From Flavobacterium psychrolimnae (lineage in GTDB: Bacteria > Bacteroidota > Bacteroidia > Flavobacteriales > Flavobacteriaceae), in the NCBI RefSeq assembly GCF_003312425.1, contig NZ_QNUX01000005.1:1-64000 (forward strand): a DNA stretch of 64,000 nucleotides, written 5' to 3'. A program made the position numbers and the translations under genes. Of the stretch, positions 1 through 8,537 are shown piece by piece. The stretch's first letter is position 1. Every line of letters starts with the position of its first letter. The notes beneath the pieces were generated by a model. That model searched no databases, was not told the DNA's origin, and worked only from the letters and a program-made list of their open reading frames with translations.

Positions 1-2109
1 ACCAGTTTCTAAAGCTAATTCTAGTTTACGATTGGTTTCCCATCCAAAATCGGCATTATAAAGTCGTGTAGGTTGTAACCCAATTATGCCCTGATAATTA
101 GCACCAGTTGTACCGTAGGTATCATAAAATTGATAATCTCCAATTTGATCATTGCCCGTAGTTCCATAACTAAAACGGAGTTTTCCAAAACTCATTTTAC
201 TATTTTCTGGATTGAATTTTTCTTTGCTAAAAATCCATGCAGCACCAATAGCACCAAAATTAGCATATTGTTTGCCTGGTCCAAATCGGCTAGAGCCATC
301 TCGACGACCTGTAAAGTTTAAAAAGTATTTTTCGTTGTAACTGTAATTAACGCGACCAAAAAAAGCTTGATAACGGTATAAAAAGATATCGCTATTGGTT
401 GTGTTTTTTGTAATTGCAGATGCTAAGTTATTAATCAGATTGTTGTTTGCAAAACCAATACCCGATTGGAATAGGCGTTCTGTGCGTTGTTGCTGGCTTG
501 TCATCCCCAGTAGTACATCAAATTTGTGGTTTCCAAAAGTTTTGAAACCTCTTATTTGTGGCTCAATAATCCATGATTGTCTGCTGGTATGGTTTAAGTA
601 TAGTAAGGAATTGTCACTCCCAACTTCGTAAACGGGATTGTAAATCGTGGATGGTATCGTTCTGACTTCTTTGGTTTTTAAATCGGTAAAACCAAAGTTT
701 GATTTTATTTCTAAACCTGGAATTAGTTCATATGACAACACACTGTTGGCCACCAAGTCATTGGTGTTCGCACGGTAGGTGCTATTTAGAGGTGCCAAAG
801 GATTTTCGAAGGTATCATTTTCCCAATTCAGATTTCCATTTGAATCGTAGAGTGCGGGAGCGTTTGGTGCCAAATAACGCGCTGTTAATGTCAAATCTGT
901 CGCTGCTTGTAGATTATCTTGCGCCGTGTAATTTCCCGAAAAAGAGATTTTGAATTTCTTATCTAAAGAAGTGTGGTTTATTGAGCTAAGAATACCGCCT
1001 TTAATATACCTGAAATCTCCCGGAAGGACTGTTCCCTCGGTTCTGTAGTTCCCACTAATCAAGAATTGTGTTGTTTCACTGCCACCAGAGATACTAGTTC
1101 TCAAATCATTAATTGTTGCTGAACCGCCTAATAATTCCTTTTGCCAATTAGTATATCGGGTTTGATCCCAAGCCCCATTTACATCATAATCAGTATCCGA
1201 GATTGGAATTCCATCATTGATAAATGCTTGTTTACGCATCGATAAATATTCCTCCGTATTCATAAGATCTACAAATTTTGTCGCTGTACCAACGGCTGTT
1301 GAGGCCGTTACTGAAATGTTTGTTTTACCTGATTTTCCTTTTTTTCTAGTAATTAAGACCACACCATTTGCTCCCCTTGAGCCGTAAATTGCAGTCGCAT
1401 CGGCATCTTTTAATACTTCGATGCTTTCAATGTCATTGGGGTTAATACTGTTTAGCGGGCTGGCTTGGCTTGGTAATGCTGTTGAAGTGTTTGTGCTACC
1501 TATGGACTCGTTTGAATAGGGAACTCCATCAATAATGTATAATGGTTCATTCCCATCAAGACGAATGCTGTTGCGACCTCTAATTTTAATTTGGAAACCA
1601 CCACCAGGAGTTCCCCCATCTTGAATGATATTGACACCTGCCATTCTTCCTTGCATTGCGGCTAATACATTTGTGACAGGTTGCTTGTCGATATCTTTTG
1701 CAGTCATTCTTGCAATGCTACCGGTTTGCTCTTTTTCTTTAATAGAATAATATCCGGCATTTATTACGATTTCTTTTAAAGTCGTTGCATCTTCAGTCAA
1801 TTTTACATTGATAGTTACTTGATTTGCAACTACAATTTGAATCGTTTTATAGCCTAGATAGGAAAAAACCAAAACATCATTCGCCGCTGCTAGTATAGTG
1901 TAATTGCCGTTTTCATCAGAAAATGCTGTTGTTGGCTTATTATTAACCTTTATGGTTACCCCAGGAACTGTGCTGGTATCATCGGTAATTTTACCTTTGA
2001 TAGATCGTGTTTGCGCATTTAATCCTGTTATGAAGCACAGGAAAAGGATGCAGTACAGTTTGGACAGTTGTGTTGTTGTCCAAAACTTCAAAAATGATTT
2101 TTTTTTCAT
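1..2109 (-). CDS. SusC/RagA-family TonB-linked outer membrane receptor, 3'-truncated by window edge
   Basis: The minus strand is open from an ATG at 2109 to base 1 (703 codons) with no stop, so the C-terminal barrel lies outside the window. A signal peptide ends near residue 34 (..ITGLNAQ). A carboxypeptidase-regulatory-like beta-sandwich follows (about 36-115, VPGVTIKV, SDENGNYTI, FSYLGYKT). Then comes the plug, with MQGRMAGVNI, EPLYIIDGVPY and the SusC signature IEVLKDADATAIYGSRGANG. Barrel strands follow (ISGGSETTQFLISGNYRTEG, YFLNFTGRRDGSSRFG). Such receptors take up oligosaccharides or other large ligands with a SusD partner and TonB. No SusD gene is visible; it would lie to the left. 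The substrate cannot be read from the sequence. It seems to be chromosomal background rather than part of the metal genes. Confidence 0.95.
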   Translation of the reverse strand, partial: MKKKSFLKFWTTTQLSKLYCILFLCFITGLNAQTRSIKGKITDDTSTVPGVTIKVNNKPTTAFSDENGNYTILAAANDVLVFSYLGYKTIQIVVANQVTINVKLTEDATTLKEIVINAGYYSIKEKEQTGSIARMTAKDIDKQPVTNVLAAMQGRMAGVNIIQDGGTPGGGFQIKIRGRNSIRLDGNEPLYIIDGVPYSNESIGSTNTSTALPSQASPLNSINPNDIESIEVLKDADATAIYGSRGANGVVLITRKKGKSGKTNISVTASTAVGTATKFVDLMNTEEYLSMRKQAFINDGIPISDTDYDVNGAWDQTRYTNWQKELLGGSATINDLRTSISGGSETTQFLISGNYRTEGTVLPGDFRYIKGGILSSINHTSLDKKFKISFSGNYTAQDNLQAATDLTLTARYLAPNAPALYDSNGNLNWENDTFENPLAPLNSTYRANTNDLVANSVLSYELIPGLEIKSNFGFTDLKTKEVRTIPSTIYNPVYEVGSDNSLLYLNHTSRQSWIIEPQIRGFKTFGNHKFDVLLGMTSQQQRTERLFQSGIGFANNNLINNLASAITKNTTNSDIFLYRYQAFFGRVNYSYNEKYFLNFTGRRDGSSRFGPGKQYANFGAIGAAWIFSKEKFNPENSKMSFGKLRFSYGTTGNDQIGDYQFYDTYGTTGANYQGIIGLQPTRLYNADFGWETNRKLELALETG

Positions 2110-2151
2110 ACTTTTGAATTGGTTTAGTTAGACTTCGGTTTAGTTTGCTTT

Positions 2152-2196
2152 GGTCCTCTATTCGTCCGCCAAGAAGAGTTAGAGGGCCTTTTTTTT
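2152..2196 (+). terminator. Hairpin followed by T-tract
   Basis: GGTCCTCTA (2152-2160) pairs with TAGAGGGCC (2180-2188) with one G-U, followed by eight T. On the plus strand it has the form of an intrinsic terminator. It also lies in the 5' leader region of the minus-strand SusC gene, so it might act in that leader instead. Confidence 0.45.
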
Positions 2197-2554
2197 GTGA
2201 TTAGCCTCGAAAGCGCTAAGGCATAGATTTTATTTTTTATTAAGTCATAGGCGTTATCTGTATTTTATTAGGTGTTGTCACATCTAAGCAAGCCGTGTGA
2301 TGTGAAAATAAATAGTTATTTTTCTTAGTTATTGCTGTTTATATAAAAGCATTGGAACCATAAAGCCAACAAATTATCAGTGTAATTAAAGCTAGAATTA
2401 AAGTAACTTTTATAGTTTTATAGTATTTCATGTTTTTGTTGTTTGTTTCCTGTTTTTCAATTTATTATTTCGATTTGCGCTATTACTGTTACCACAAACC
2501 TTGAGAACACTCTTTTTTGGGTGCAAAGGCGTTTGAATTTAAGTTGTTTTTTTA

Positions 2555-2606
2555 GGAAAGTACACTGCCGTTGCCAGTTGCAGCCCAACGCAGGCAGTGC
2601 GTTTCC
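2555..2606. other. Long imperfect hairpin in the SusC-XRE intergenic region
   Basis: GGAAA (2555-2559), CACTGCC (2563-2569) and GTTG (2570-2573) pair in order with CAAC (2586-2589), GGCAGTG (2593-2599) and TTTCC (2602-2606). The pairing is nested and GC-richer than its surroundings. There is no T-tract, so a plain terminator is unlikely. It could be part of a non-coding RNA, a mobile-element relic or a protein-binding site. Confidence 0.4.
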
Positions 2607-2683
2607 AAACTAACTAATTCAATTAATTGATTGATTTACGATACTGTAAAAAAGAAGATTTGCTAAGAATAAAAGGGAGTAAC

Positions 2684-2806
2684 TTTTGCGCATAAAAAAT
2701 GGCATGGAACTCAGCTTACTGCCCTTGAGGTACTGGTATACCGTGCAACAATAAGTGAGCCCACGCCATGGGACGTGAGCATCTTACTTATCATCTAGTT
2801 GCAAAA
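2684..2806. ncRNA. Candidate structured RNA of unknown class
   Basis: Nested complementary segments fold this stretch: TTTTGC (2684-2689) with GCAAAA (2801-2806), ATGGCATGG (2699-2707) with CCACGCCAT (2761-2769, one G-U), CTCA (2710-2713) with TGAG (2756-2759), CTTA (2715-2718) with TAAG (2752-2755), and GGTA (2729-2732) with TACC (2739-2742). The GC content is higher than in the flanks and no ORF covers it. The strand is not decided: it could be a leader of the minus-strand SusC gene or a free small RNA. I do not recognise it as a known riboswitch. Together with the two hairpins to its left it accounts for most of the gene-free 2110-2984 stretch. Confidence 0.4.
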
Positions 2807-2984
2807 ATTACCAGTTTTCAAGAGCTAGATTCTAAGCGAATGCTTCAATATTTTATTTGAAGGATCGCAAAAATACAATTCATTTCTGAATAGGAAACAA
2901 ATATAGAAATATTTTTTAAATACTGGCATATATCCCAACAATATTTTTATTAATAAAATGGAAATTGCTTGAAAACATATTAAA

Positions 2985-3236
2985 ATGGAATTTAATGCAG
3001 ATTTACAAAAATATATAGGAAGAAGAATTTCTGAAATAAGATTAAAGAATAACCAAACTCAACAGGACATTGAATTTTTGACTGGTATTGATTCTGCAGA
3101 GGTAAGTAAGTATGAAAGTGGTAAACGAAATTTAACGCTAAAAACTTTAATGAAGTTTGCTAGAGCTTTACAAGTTCATCCTAAAGAATTGTTTGATTTT
3201 GAATTTGATATTAAAAAATACCGAGTTGATGAGTAA
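2985..3236 (+). CDS. Small XRE-family helix-turn-helix regulator
   Basis: This 83-residue protein is almost all one Cro/CI-type HTH domain. The helix-turn-helix lies at about residues 25-49 (TQQDIEFLTGIDSAEVSKYE, then SGKRN), followed by the usual fourth helix (LKTLMKFARALQVHPKELF). There is no sensor or oligomerisation domain and no cysteine cluster, so it should bind DNA without sensing metal directly. It stands alone between the structured intergenic DNA and a strong terminator. It is the only DNA-binding regulator visible in the window. Whether it controls the metal genes cannot be told from the sequence. Confidence 0.9.
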   Translation: MEFNADLQKYIGRRISEIRLKNNQTQQDIEFLTGIDSAEVSKYESGKRNLTLKTLMKFARALQVHPKELFDFEFDIKKYRVDE

Positions 3237-3241
3237 ACAAA

Positions 3242-3293
3242 AAATAAGAATTTGAAAGATGCCTAAGCATCTTTCAAATTCTTATTTTTTAAT
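3242..3293 (+). terminator. Strong intrinsic terminator after the XRE gene
   Basis: A perfect 21-bp inverted repeat (3242-3262 and 3267-3287, loop CTAA) begins a few bases after the XRE stop codon and ends in a run of T. The stem also has A residues on its left side, so it could stop transcription from both directions. Confidence 0.9.
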
Positions 3294-3368
3294 GAGGAAA
3301 ACCGTAAAAAATAGTAGAAGTGGTTTTGTATATTTCATTAATAGTAATATTATCTCTAAATTAGCAAA

Positions 3369-3692
3369 GTGAAAATATGGGTGACAATACTATCGTTTAT
3401 TGTGCTGTTTCTTTCAGCAGTACCATGCTCTGCATACGCTAAACATTCAGAATGTAGTATGGAGAAAAGCTGTGAGAATGATTCTCATGAATGCGGTAAT
3501 GATTGTAACGGAAAGTGTTCTCCATTTTACACATGTGGGACTTGTGTTGGATTTACAATAAATTGCAGTACTTTTTACTTTGTTCAAAAACCTGATTTTA
3601 ATTCAGATATCGCCATCGCGATAATATCATACGATAAGTTTGTTAATTCTTCCTACATCTGCAAAATCTGGCAACCTCCTAAAATTTCTTAA
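3369..3692 (+). CDS. Small secreted Cys-rich protein with C-terminal IWQPPKIS tail (DUF6660-like)
   Basis: The protein has 107 residues and a GTG start. A signal peptide (KIWVTILSFIVLFLSAVPCSAYA) is followed by a Cys-rich segment (about 30-60: CSMEKSC, ECGNDCNGKC, CSPFYTCGTC), a spacer, and the tail IWQPPKIS-COOH. The CSPF-x-x-C pattern and the tail are shared with the protein at 9853, which resembles the family I know as DUF6660. A weak -7-like box (TAAATTAG, 3357-3364) ends only 4 nt before the GTG, so the mRNA may be leaderless. It heads the TonB receptor/MerC-like cluster. Periplasmic or surface metal binding is inferred from the cysteines; no function is established here. Confidence 0.8.
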   Translation: MKIWVTILSFIVLFLSAVPCSAYAKHSECSMEKSCENDSHECGNDCNGKCSPFYTCGTCVGFTINCSTFYFVQKPDFNSDIAIAIISYDKFVNSSYICKIWQPPKIS

Positions 3693-3769
3693 TATATTAC
3701 TTGTTTTAAGTTGCTTGATGCTAAAATCGATGCAACATTATTTTATATATTAATATTAAGAAATTATAA

Positions 3770-5938
3770 ATGTTTAAATATTTTTTATTGATTGTGGCAA
3801 TAGCGACTATTGGCACTGCACAAGGGCAGAATAAATTTAAAACCGTTGTTAAAGATTCTGAAACCAATGAACCGATTGCAGGTGTAACTGCCAAAATTGA
3901 AGTTTTGAATCTAGTATCTGTATCCGATCCTAATGGGTTTATTACTTTTGAAAACGTTCCTGATGGAGCACATACCATATCATTTTTCATTGATGGTTAT
4001 AAGGAGCACACACAATCATTTCAAATGCCGTTTATAGGCGAACTTCTTGAAATATCATTAGAAAGCGAAGCGGAAGAGATGGATGAGATTATAGTGACTT
4101 CAACCAGAGGCACGCGAACTATTAGTAACATTCCTACCAGAGTGGAATTCATTGCTGGAGAAGAATTGGAAGAAAAAGCCAATATGAAACCTGGAGATAT
4201 ACGAATGATGCTTAATGAAAGTACAGGTATACAAACACAGCAAACCTCTGCAACTTCAGGAAATTCATCGATTAGAATCCAAGGACTAGACGGAAGGTAT
4301 ACTCAAATATTAAAAGACGGTTTTCCTGTTTATTCTGGCGCTTCAAGTGGATTGGGTTTATTACAAACCCCACCGTTAGATTTGAAACAGGTTGAGATAA
4401 TTAAAGGTTCTGCTTCTACTCTATATGGTGGTGGAGCAATCGCAGGTTTGGTAAATCTTATATCAAAAACACCTACAAAAGAAAGAGAATTGCGTTTTTT
4501 ACTTAACGGTACGTCGGCACTTGGGTTGGACATTAATGGTTTTTATTCCCAGCGATTTAATAAAATAGGATTGACCGTTTTTGCATCGCATGATAGAAAT
4601 GCACCTTATGACCCTGCGGACATTGGCCTAACGGCTATTCCAAAGTTTGAGCGTTTTAATTTTAATCCAAAAATATTTGTTTATTTTAATGAAAACACAA
4701 AACTTGATTTTGGTGTAAATGCTGTTTTTGAAGACCGTATTGGAGGCGATATCGATTATATAAATGATGAAAGCGGTCATCCTGATAGTTATTTTGAAAA
4801 GAACAAAACCAGAAGATTAAGTACTCAATTTGTAATTACACATAAGTTTAATGAAAAAGAATTATTGACGGTACGTAATAGCTTTAATAATTTTAGTCGT
4901 GCAATAAACATCCCTGATTACACCTTCGATGGTTTGCAAAACAGTACCTTTTCTGAAATTACATATTCTTATAATGGCAATGTATCTGAGTGGGTTACAG
5001 GAGCTAATTTATATACAGATAATTTTTCTGAAAAGGAAATAACATCTTTTCCTTTAAGAAATTACAGTCAGATAACGTACGGAGCTTTTGTTCAAAATAC
5101 TGTAAAAGCCAAAGAATGGCTTGATATTGAAACTGGTTTACGAGGCGATTATTTTATTGATTATGGATTTTCGCTTTTGCCAAGAATTTCAGCATTATTT
5201 AAAATCAGTAATAAACTTACGTCAAGACTTGGTGGAGGATTAGGTTATAAAACACCAACCATCTTTACGGAGGAAAGTGAGCGTATACAATACCGAAATG
5301 TTCTTCCCATCAATAGTGATTTTAATACTCTTGAAAAAAGTTATGGTGTTAATTTTGACGTTAATTACAAAACAAATATTTCCGAAGAGATATTACTTTC
5401 TTTTAACCAGTTATTCTTTTATACAAATGTAAATAACCCTCTAATTCTAACTCCTGTGCCAAATGAAATCTATCAGTTTGTAAATGTTGATGGCTATTTA
5501 GACACCAAAGGAACTGAAACAAATATCAAATTAGGATATAAAGATTTCAAACTATTTCTGGGTTATACCTACACAGATGCTTCAATAGACAATAATGGTA
5601 TAAAATCTCAAAATCCTTTAACAGCAAAACATAGACTTAATAATGTTTTGATGTATGAAGTGGAAGATAAATGGAAAGCAGGTTTGGAGGCGTATTATTA
5701 TAGCCCGCAAAAATTAAATGATGGTTCTACGGGAAGAGATTACTGGATTTTCGGTTTTATGATTGAGAAATTATGGGAAAACTTTTCTATCTATGCGAAC
5801 TTTGAGAATTTTACAGATACCAGACAAACGAAATTTGGAAGTATCTACAGTGGTCCAATTACAGACCCAGTATTTAAAGATATCTATGCTCCTCTAGATG
5901 GATTTGTAGTAAATGCAGGAATTAAAATAAAACTATAA
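3770..5938 (+). CDS. TonB-dependent outer membrane receptor with N-terminal carboxypeptidase-like domain
   Basis: The protein has 722 residues. A signal peptide (MFKYFLLIVAIATIGTAQGQ) is followed by a CarboxypepD-reg-like domain (about 22-100), a TonB-box/plug region beginning near EMDEIIVTSTRG, and a plug with SSIRIQGLDGRYTQILKDG and VEIIKGSASTLYGGGAIAGL. A 22-strand-type barrel follows and ends in GFVVNAGIKIKL. It resembles siderophore/cobalamin/metal receptors (FepA/CirA type) rather than SusC. It lies 77 nt after the small Cys-rich gene and 32 nt before the MerC-like gene, so the three are probably one operon. The partner genes suggest the ligand is a metal ion or metal complex; which one is unknown. 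Confidence 0.93.
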   Translation: MFKYFLLIVAIATIGTAQGQNKFKTVVKDSETNEPIAGVTAKIEVLNLVSVSDPNGFITFENVPDGAHTISFFIDGYKEHTQSFQMPFIGELLEISLESEAEEMDEIIVTSTRGTRTISNIPTRVEFIAGEELEEKANMKPGDIRMMLNESTGIQTQQTSATSGNSSIRIQGLDGRYTQILKDGFPVYSGASSGLGLLQTPPLDLKQVEIIKGSASTLYGGGAIAGLVNLISKTPTKERELRFLLNGTSALGLDINGFYSQRFNKIGLTVFASHDRNAPYDPADIGLTAIPKFERFNFNPKIFVYFNENTKLDFGVNAVFEDRIGGDIDYINDESGHPDSYFEKNKTRRLSTQFVITHKFNEKELLTVRNSFNNFSRAINIPDYTFDGLQNSTFSEITYSYNGNVSEWVTGANLYTDNFSEKEITSFPLRNYSQITYGAFVQNTVKAKEWLDIETGLRGDYFIDYGFSLLPRISALFKISNKLTSRLGGGLGYKTPTIFTEESERIQYRNVLPINSDFNTLEKSYGVNFDVNYKTNISEEILLSFNQLFFYTNVNNPLILTPVPNEIYQFVNVDGYLDTKGTETNIKLGYKDFKLFLGYTYTDASIDNNGIKSQNPLTAKHRLNNVLMYEVEDKWKAGLEAYYYSPQKLNDGSTGRDYWIFGFMIEKLWENFSIYANFENFTDTRQTKFGSIYSGPITDPVFKDIYAPLDGFVVNAGIKIKL

Positions 5939-5970
5939 ATATCGCCCAAAATAATACTAAAAAACAACTA

Positions 5971-6579
5971 ATGAAAATAAAAAATAATATCGACAAACTC
6001 GGATTAAGCGGCATTATTATAACTGCTTTTTTATCACCTTGTTGTTTTCCTCTTTTTGCTTTTGGAGCATCAGCTTTAGGCTTGGGTAATTTTGAATTAT
6101 TTGGTGGTTGGACATTGTGGGTTTTTCAAGCAATGGTTTTAATTTCGATTGGAGGGCTTTATATTTCTTATCGAAAGCATCTTTGCCTTTATCCTTTAAT
6201 GATAGCAATTCCGAGTGGTGTAATAATATTTTATGCTTATCTTTTCAGTAAACTTCAAAACTCAACTTACTTGATTTACGCAGGAATGTTTGGGTTTTTT
6301 ATAGCAACTGCTGTAAATTATTATCGCAACAAACTGCATGGAAATTGTAAGGCATGTGCAATATATGAAGGAAAAAAAGTAGAATTAGAATCAACTATTA
6401 CATGCCCAAATTGTGGTCATAAAAAAACAGAAATGATGCCTACAAATGCTTGTGAATTTTTTTTTGAATGTGAAAATTGTAAAACAAGATTGCGTCCACT
6501 CGAAGGAGATTGTTGCGTGTATTGCAGTTACGGAACTGTGAAATGTCCCCCAATTCAAGCTGGTTCTGGTTGTTGTTAA
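5971..6579 (+). CDS. MerC-like membrane protein fused to GDCCVxC Cys-rich domain
   Basis: The protein has 202 residues. The N-terminal part has four hydrophobic segments (about 12-35, 45-65, 73-93, 98-117) with a Cys pair in the first (SPCCFPLF, C24-C25), the arrangement of MerC mercury transporters. After CKAC (126-129), a soluble tail carries zinc-ribbon-like pairs CPNC (145-148) and CENC (167-170), then GDCCVYCSYGTVKCPP (179-194) and a terminal GCC. That last motif is the signature of small proteins often found beside mer genes. Here the two are one polypeptide, so a Cys relay from membrane to cytoplasm is plausible. Mercury is the best guess from the families. No mercuric reductase or MerR is in the window. 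Confidence 0.85.
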   Translation: MKIKNNIDKLGLSGIIITAFLSPCCFPLFAFGASALGLGNFELFGGWTLWVFQAMVLISIGGLYISYRKHLCLYPLMIAIPSGVIIFYAYLFSKLQNSTYLIYAGMFGFFIATAVNYYRNKLHGNCKACAIYEGKKVELESTITCPNCGHKKTEMMPTNACEFFFECENCKTRLRPLEGDCCVYCSYGTVKCPPIQAGSGCC

Positions 6580-6804
6580 TTAGTCCTACCGATAACAGCT
6601 ATCGTTACGAGCGGACAAGAACAATGAAATCTGTGTTGAACGGAACTAGAGGTAGTTTTAAAAAGAGAAATTTCTTAGCCAAAGCTATATCCCATTTGTT
6701 TCAACACCTTTCGATTTTTGTGTAGATGGATTTTTTTGATTGTTATTTCAGACAAATAAGCCAATTTTGTCTGAAGTAACAAATATTTAGTATGATTCTC
6801 ATAA

Positions 6805-6844
6805 AAATACCCCCCAAATAGTGTCTAACTTTTGAGGGGTATTT
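6805..6844. terminator. Bidirectional hairpin that resembles an IS end
   Basis: AAATACCCC (6805-6813) pairs with GGGGTATTT (6836-6844) between the converging MerC-like and porin genes. The loop contains AATAGTGTCTAACTTTT (6817-6833). The same 17-mer occurs inverted in the hairpin at 15907-15945. The C-tract/GTCTAACTTTT/G-tract layout looks like IS3-family terminal repeats. It can serve as a terminator for both genes. Confidence 0.6.
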
Positions 6845-6874
6845 CATATTTGGAGCGTTTTTTTTTATGATATT

Positions 6875-8098
6875 TTAAAAATAAGTCGAAATCCCAATGT
6901 TAAACCCAGCAGTAGTTGCAGGAGGGTTTCCTAAAATATCGGTTTGTTTCTGAAAGCGATAATTTAGTCTAAAAACAGTCTGTGAGGTAGGACGGAAACT
7001 TAACGCAGGCATGATGCTCCAAATATCTTCTCCAATATTTCCACCGGTCTCTTTAAAAGTCCCTACGTTCCAGTCTACATATTCTACTCGACAAGCGATG
7101 TTTAATACCGCGTTTTCCCATCCTAAAATGTTTTTTTTAAGAATTGGTTGAACTACATCCATAAAGCCACCAAACTGTTTGTTTCCAAATTGCTGTCCGT
7201 ATGTTTTCGGAACATCTACTTTAATCCATGCCCATTCACCTGTTATAAATGTTTTTACTTTTGGCAAAGTAGTGTTAAAGTCTATTGCAAAAACATCAAC
7301 ACGTCTTTTTTCGTCTATTATTACCCCATCATCTTGATACTTATTGAAGACCCCTCCCATATAGGATAGTCCTAACTCCCCAATTTTACTGTTTCGAATA
7401 GCAATTTTACCAGTAAATAACGGTGTACCACTATTTATTTCTTCAAAACGTTCCGGATTGTTTTTGGCAGCTGGTAGAAAAGTTTTGTTCTCTGTATTTT
7501 CAATTATCGAATTATCGAAACTTCCTGAAAAATAAGCTTCATATCCAATCATCCAATTGTTCGAATATTTTTTTCCAAAAAGCCCAGCCCCAGCATTGCT
7601 AAAAGTGCTCGGTAACATTTGTGTTGCTGAAATGGGTCTATCGGTAAATTCCCATTTTGGACCATCATGATTCTGATTGAAAGCCCCAATAGGATTCATG
7701 ATTATTCCTCCTCTAAAATTAACCAAGGGATTAAATTCAACATCGACAGAGGCGAATTCTATAGCGATTTCCTTTCCACCTTCTTCAAATTCGATCTCGC
7801 TTAAAAATTTCACACGTTTGCTGATTGCCGATGACATAAAAATGGTTAATCGTCTGGCTTGAAATTGATGTCCTTCGGAAACGCCATCGGTGGAAAGGCG
7901 TTGCCAATTAGCTTCCAGATAACCTCCAACGGCAATGGGTGTTTTTCCAATATTTAAAAAAGGACGATTATAAACAGCATCCATATTTAAAGCTTGTTTT
8001 GTACTGTCTTTAGACGTCCTTTTTAGTAAAACAGGGTCGATTTGTGAATAGAAATTTACAGAAAATAAAAATGTTATGCATAGGAGTTTTAGTCTCAT
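6875..8098 (-). CDS. Porin, OprO/OprP-like outer membrane protein
   Basis: The protein has 407 residues and a signal peptide (MRLKLLCITFLFSVNFYSQ). It has repeated amphipathic strands and typical phosphate-selective-porin-like stretches (GYLEANWQRLS, FQARRLTIFMSSAISKRVKF, FRGGIIMNPIGAFNQNHDGP), and ends with a Phe (NIGISTYF), as outer membrane barrels do. It is the last gene of the minus-strand operon with the Rieske and di-heme genes; its ATG overlaps the Rieske stop codon by 4 nt. It could supply an oxyanion or other small solute for the redox proteins upstream. The substrate is not readable from sequence. Confidence 0.82.
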   Translation of the reverse strand: MRLKLLCITFLFSVNFYSQIDPVLLKRTSKDSTKQALNMDAVYNRPFLNIGKTPIAVGGYLEANWQRLSTDGVSEGHQFQARRLTIFMSSAISKRVKFLSEIEFEEGGKEIAIEFASVDVEFNPLVNFRGGIIMNPIGAFNQNHDGPKWEFTDRPISATQMLPSTFSNAGAGLFGKKYSNNWMIGYEAYFSGSFDNSIIENTENKTFLPAAKNNPERFEEINSGTPLFTGKIAIRNSKIGELGLSYMGGVFNKYQDDGVIIDEKRRVDVFAIDFNTTLPKVKTFITGEWAWIKVDVPKTYGQQFGNKQFGGFMDVVQPILKKNILGWENAVLNIACRVEYVDWNVGTFKETGGNIGEDIWSIMPALSFRPTSQTVFRLNYRFQKQTDILGNPPATTAGFNIGISTYF

Positions 8099-8535
8099 TT
8101 TAATGATATTTTAAGGGTGCCGTTATCTATTATGATCGGAAAATTTCGTAAATTTCTATCAGCCGGGCCGTTTTCTAAACTTCCTTTGTTGCTAAATTCA
8201 CTTCCATGTGCCGGACATTGTAATTTATCTCCAAAAACCTGCAGTTCTGCTCCTTGATGAGTGCATTGCATAAATAGTGCGCTATAATTATTCGCGTCAA
8301 AACGATAAACACAAATAGGATGGGTCAGTTTTTCGTTTTGTATGATTACGTATTTTTTATATTCTATGATTCCCTTATTTTTGATTTCAAAATCAGTCAA
8401 TGGAACTAGAATATCTGAACCTTTTATCTCTTTTTCCAAAATTTTAGATGTGCTGCAGCTTTGTAATAAAGTAAGAGTTGAAATTCCTGCTAAACAACCA
8501 AAACCACATGTTTTTAAAAAATCTTTTCTGTTCAT
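8095..8535 (-). CDS. Rieske [2Fe-2S] protein, exported
   Basis: The protein has 146 residues. The N-terminus (MNRKDFLKTCGFGCLAGIST...LLQSCSTS) looks like a weak Tat/lipoprotein signal with a lipobox Cys at 27. Rieske cluster ligands are present as C91-T-H93 and C107-P-A-H110, the standard CxH...CxxH spacing. The domain has the short length of ferredoxin-like Rieske proteins, not of a bc1 subunit. It lies 2 nt after the di-heme gene, overlaps the porin gene by 4 nt, and so is translated with both. It probably passes electrons to or from the di-heme protein at the outer face of the inner membrane. Confidence 0.9.
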   Translation of the reverse strand: MNRKDFLKTCGFGCLAGISTLTLLQSCSTSKILEKEIKGSDILVPLTDFEIKNKGIIEYKKYVIIQNEKLTHPICVYRFDANNYSALFMQCTHQGAELQVFGDKLQCPAHGSEFSNKGSLENGPADRNLRNFPIIIDNGTLKISLK

Positions 8536-8537
8536 AA

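Noticed and set aside
6510..6725. 71-codon plus-strand frame after the MerC-like gene
   Set aside because: It starts inside the MerC-like gene in another frame, and has no signal or domain.
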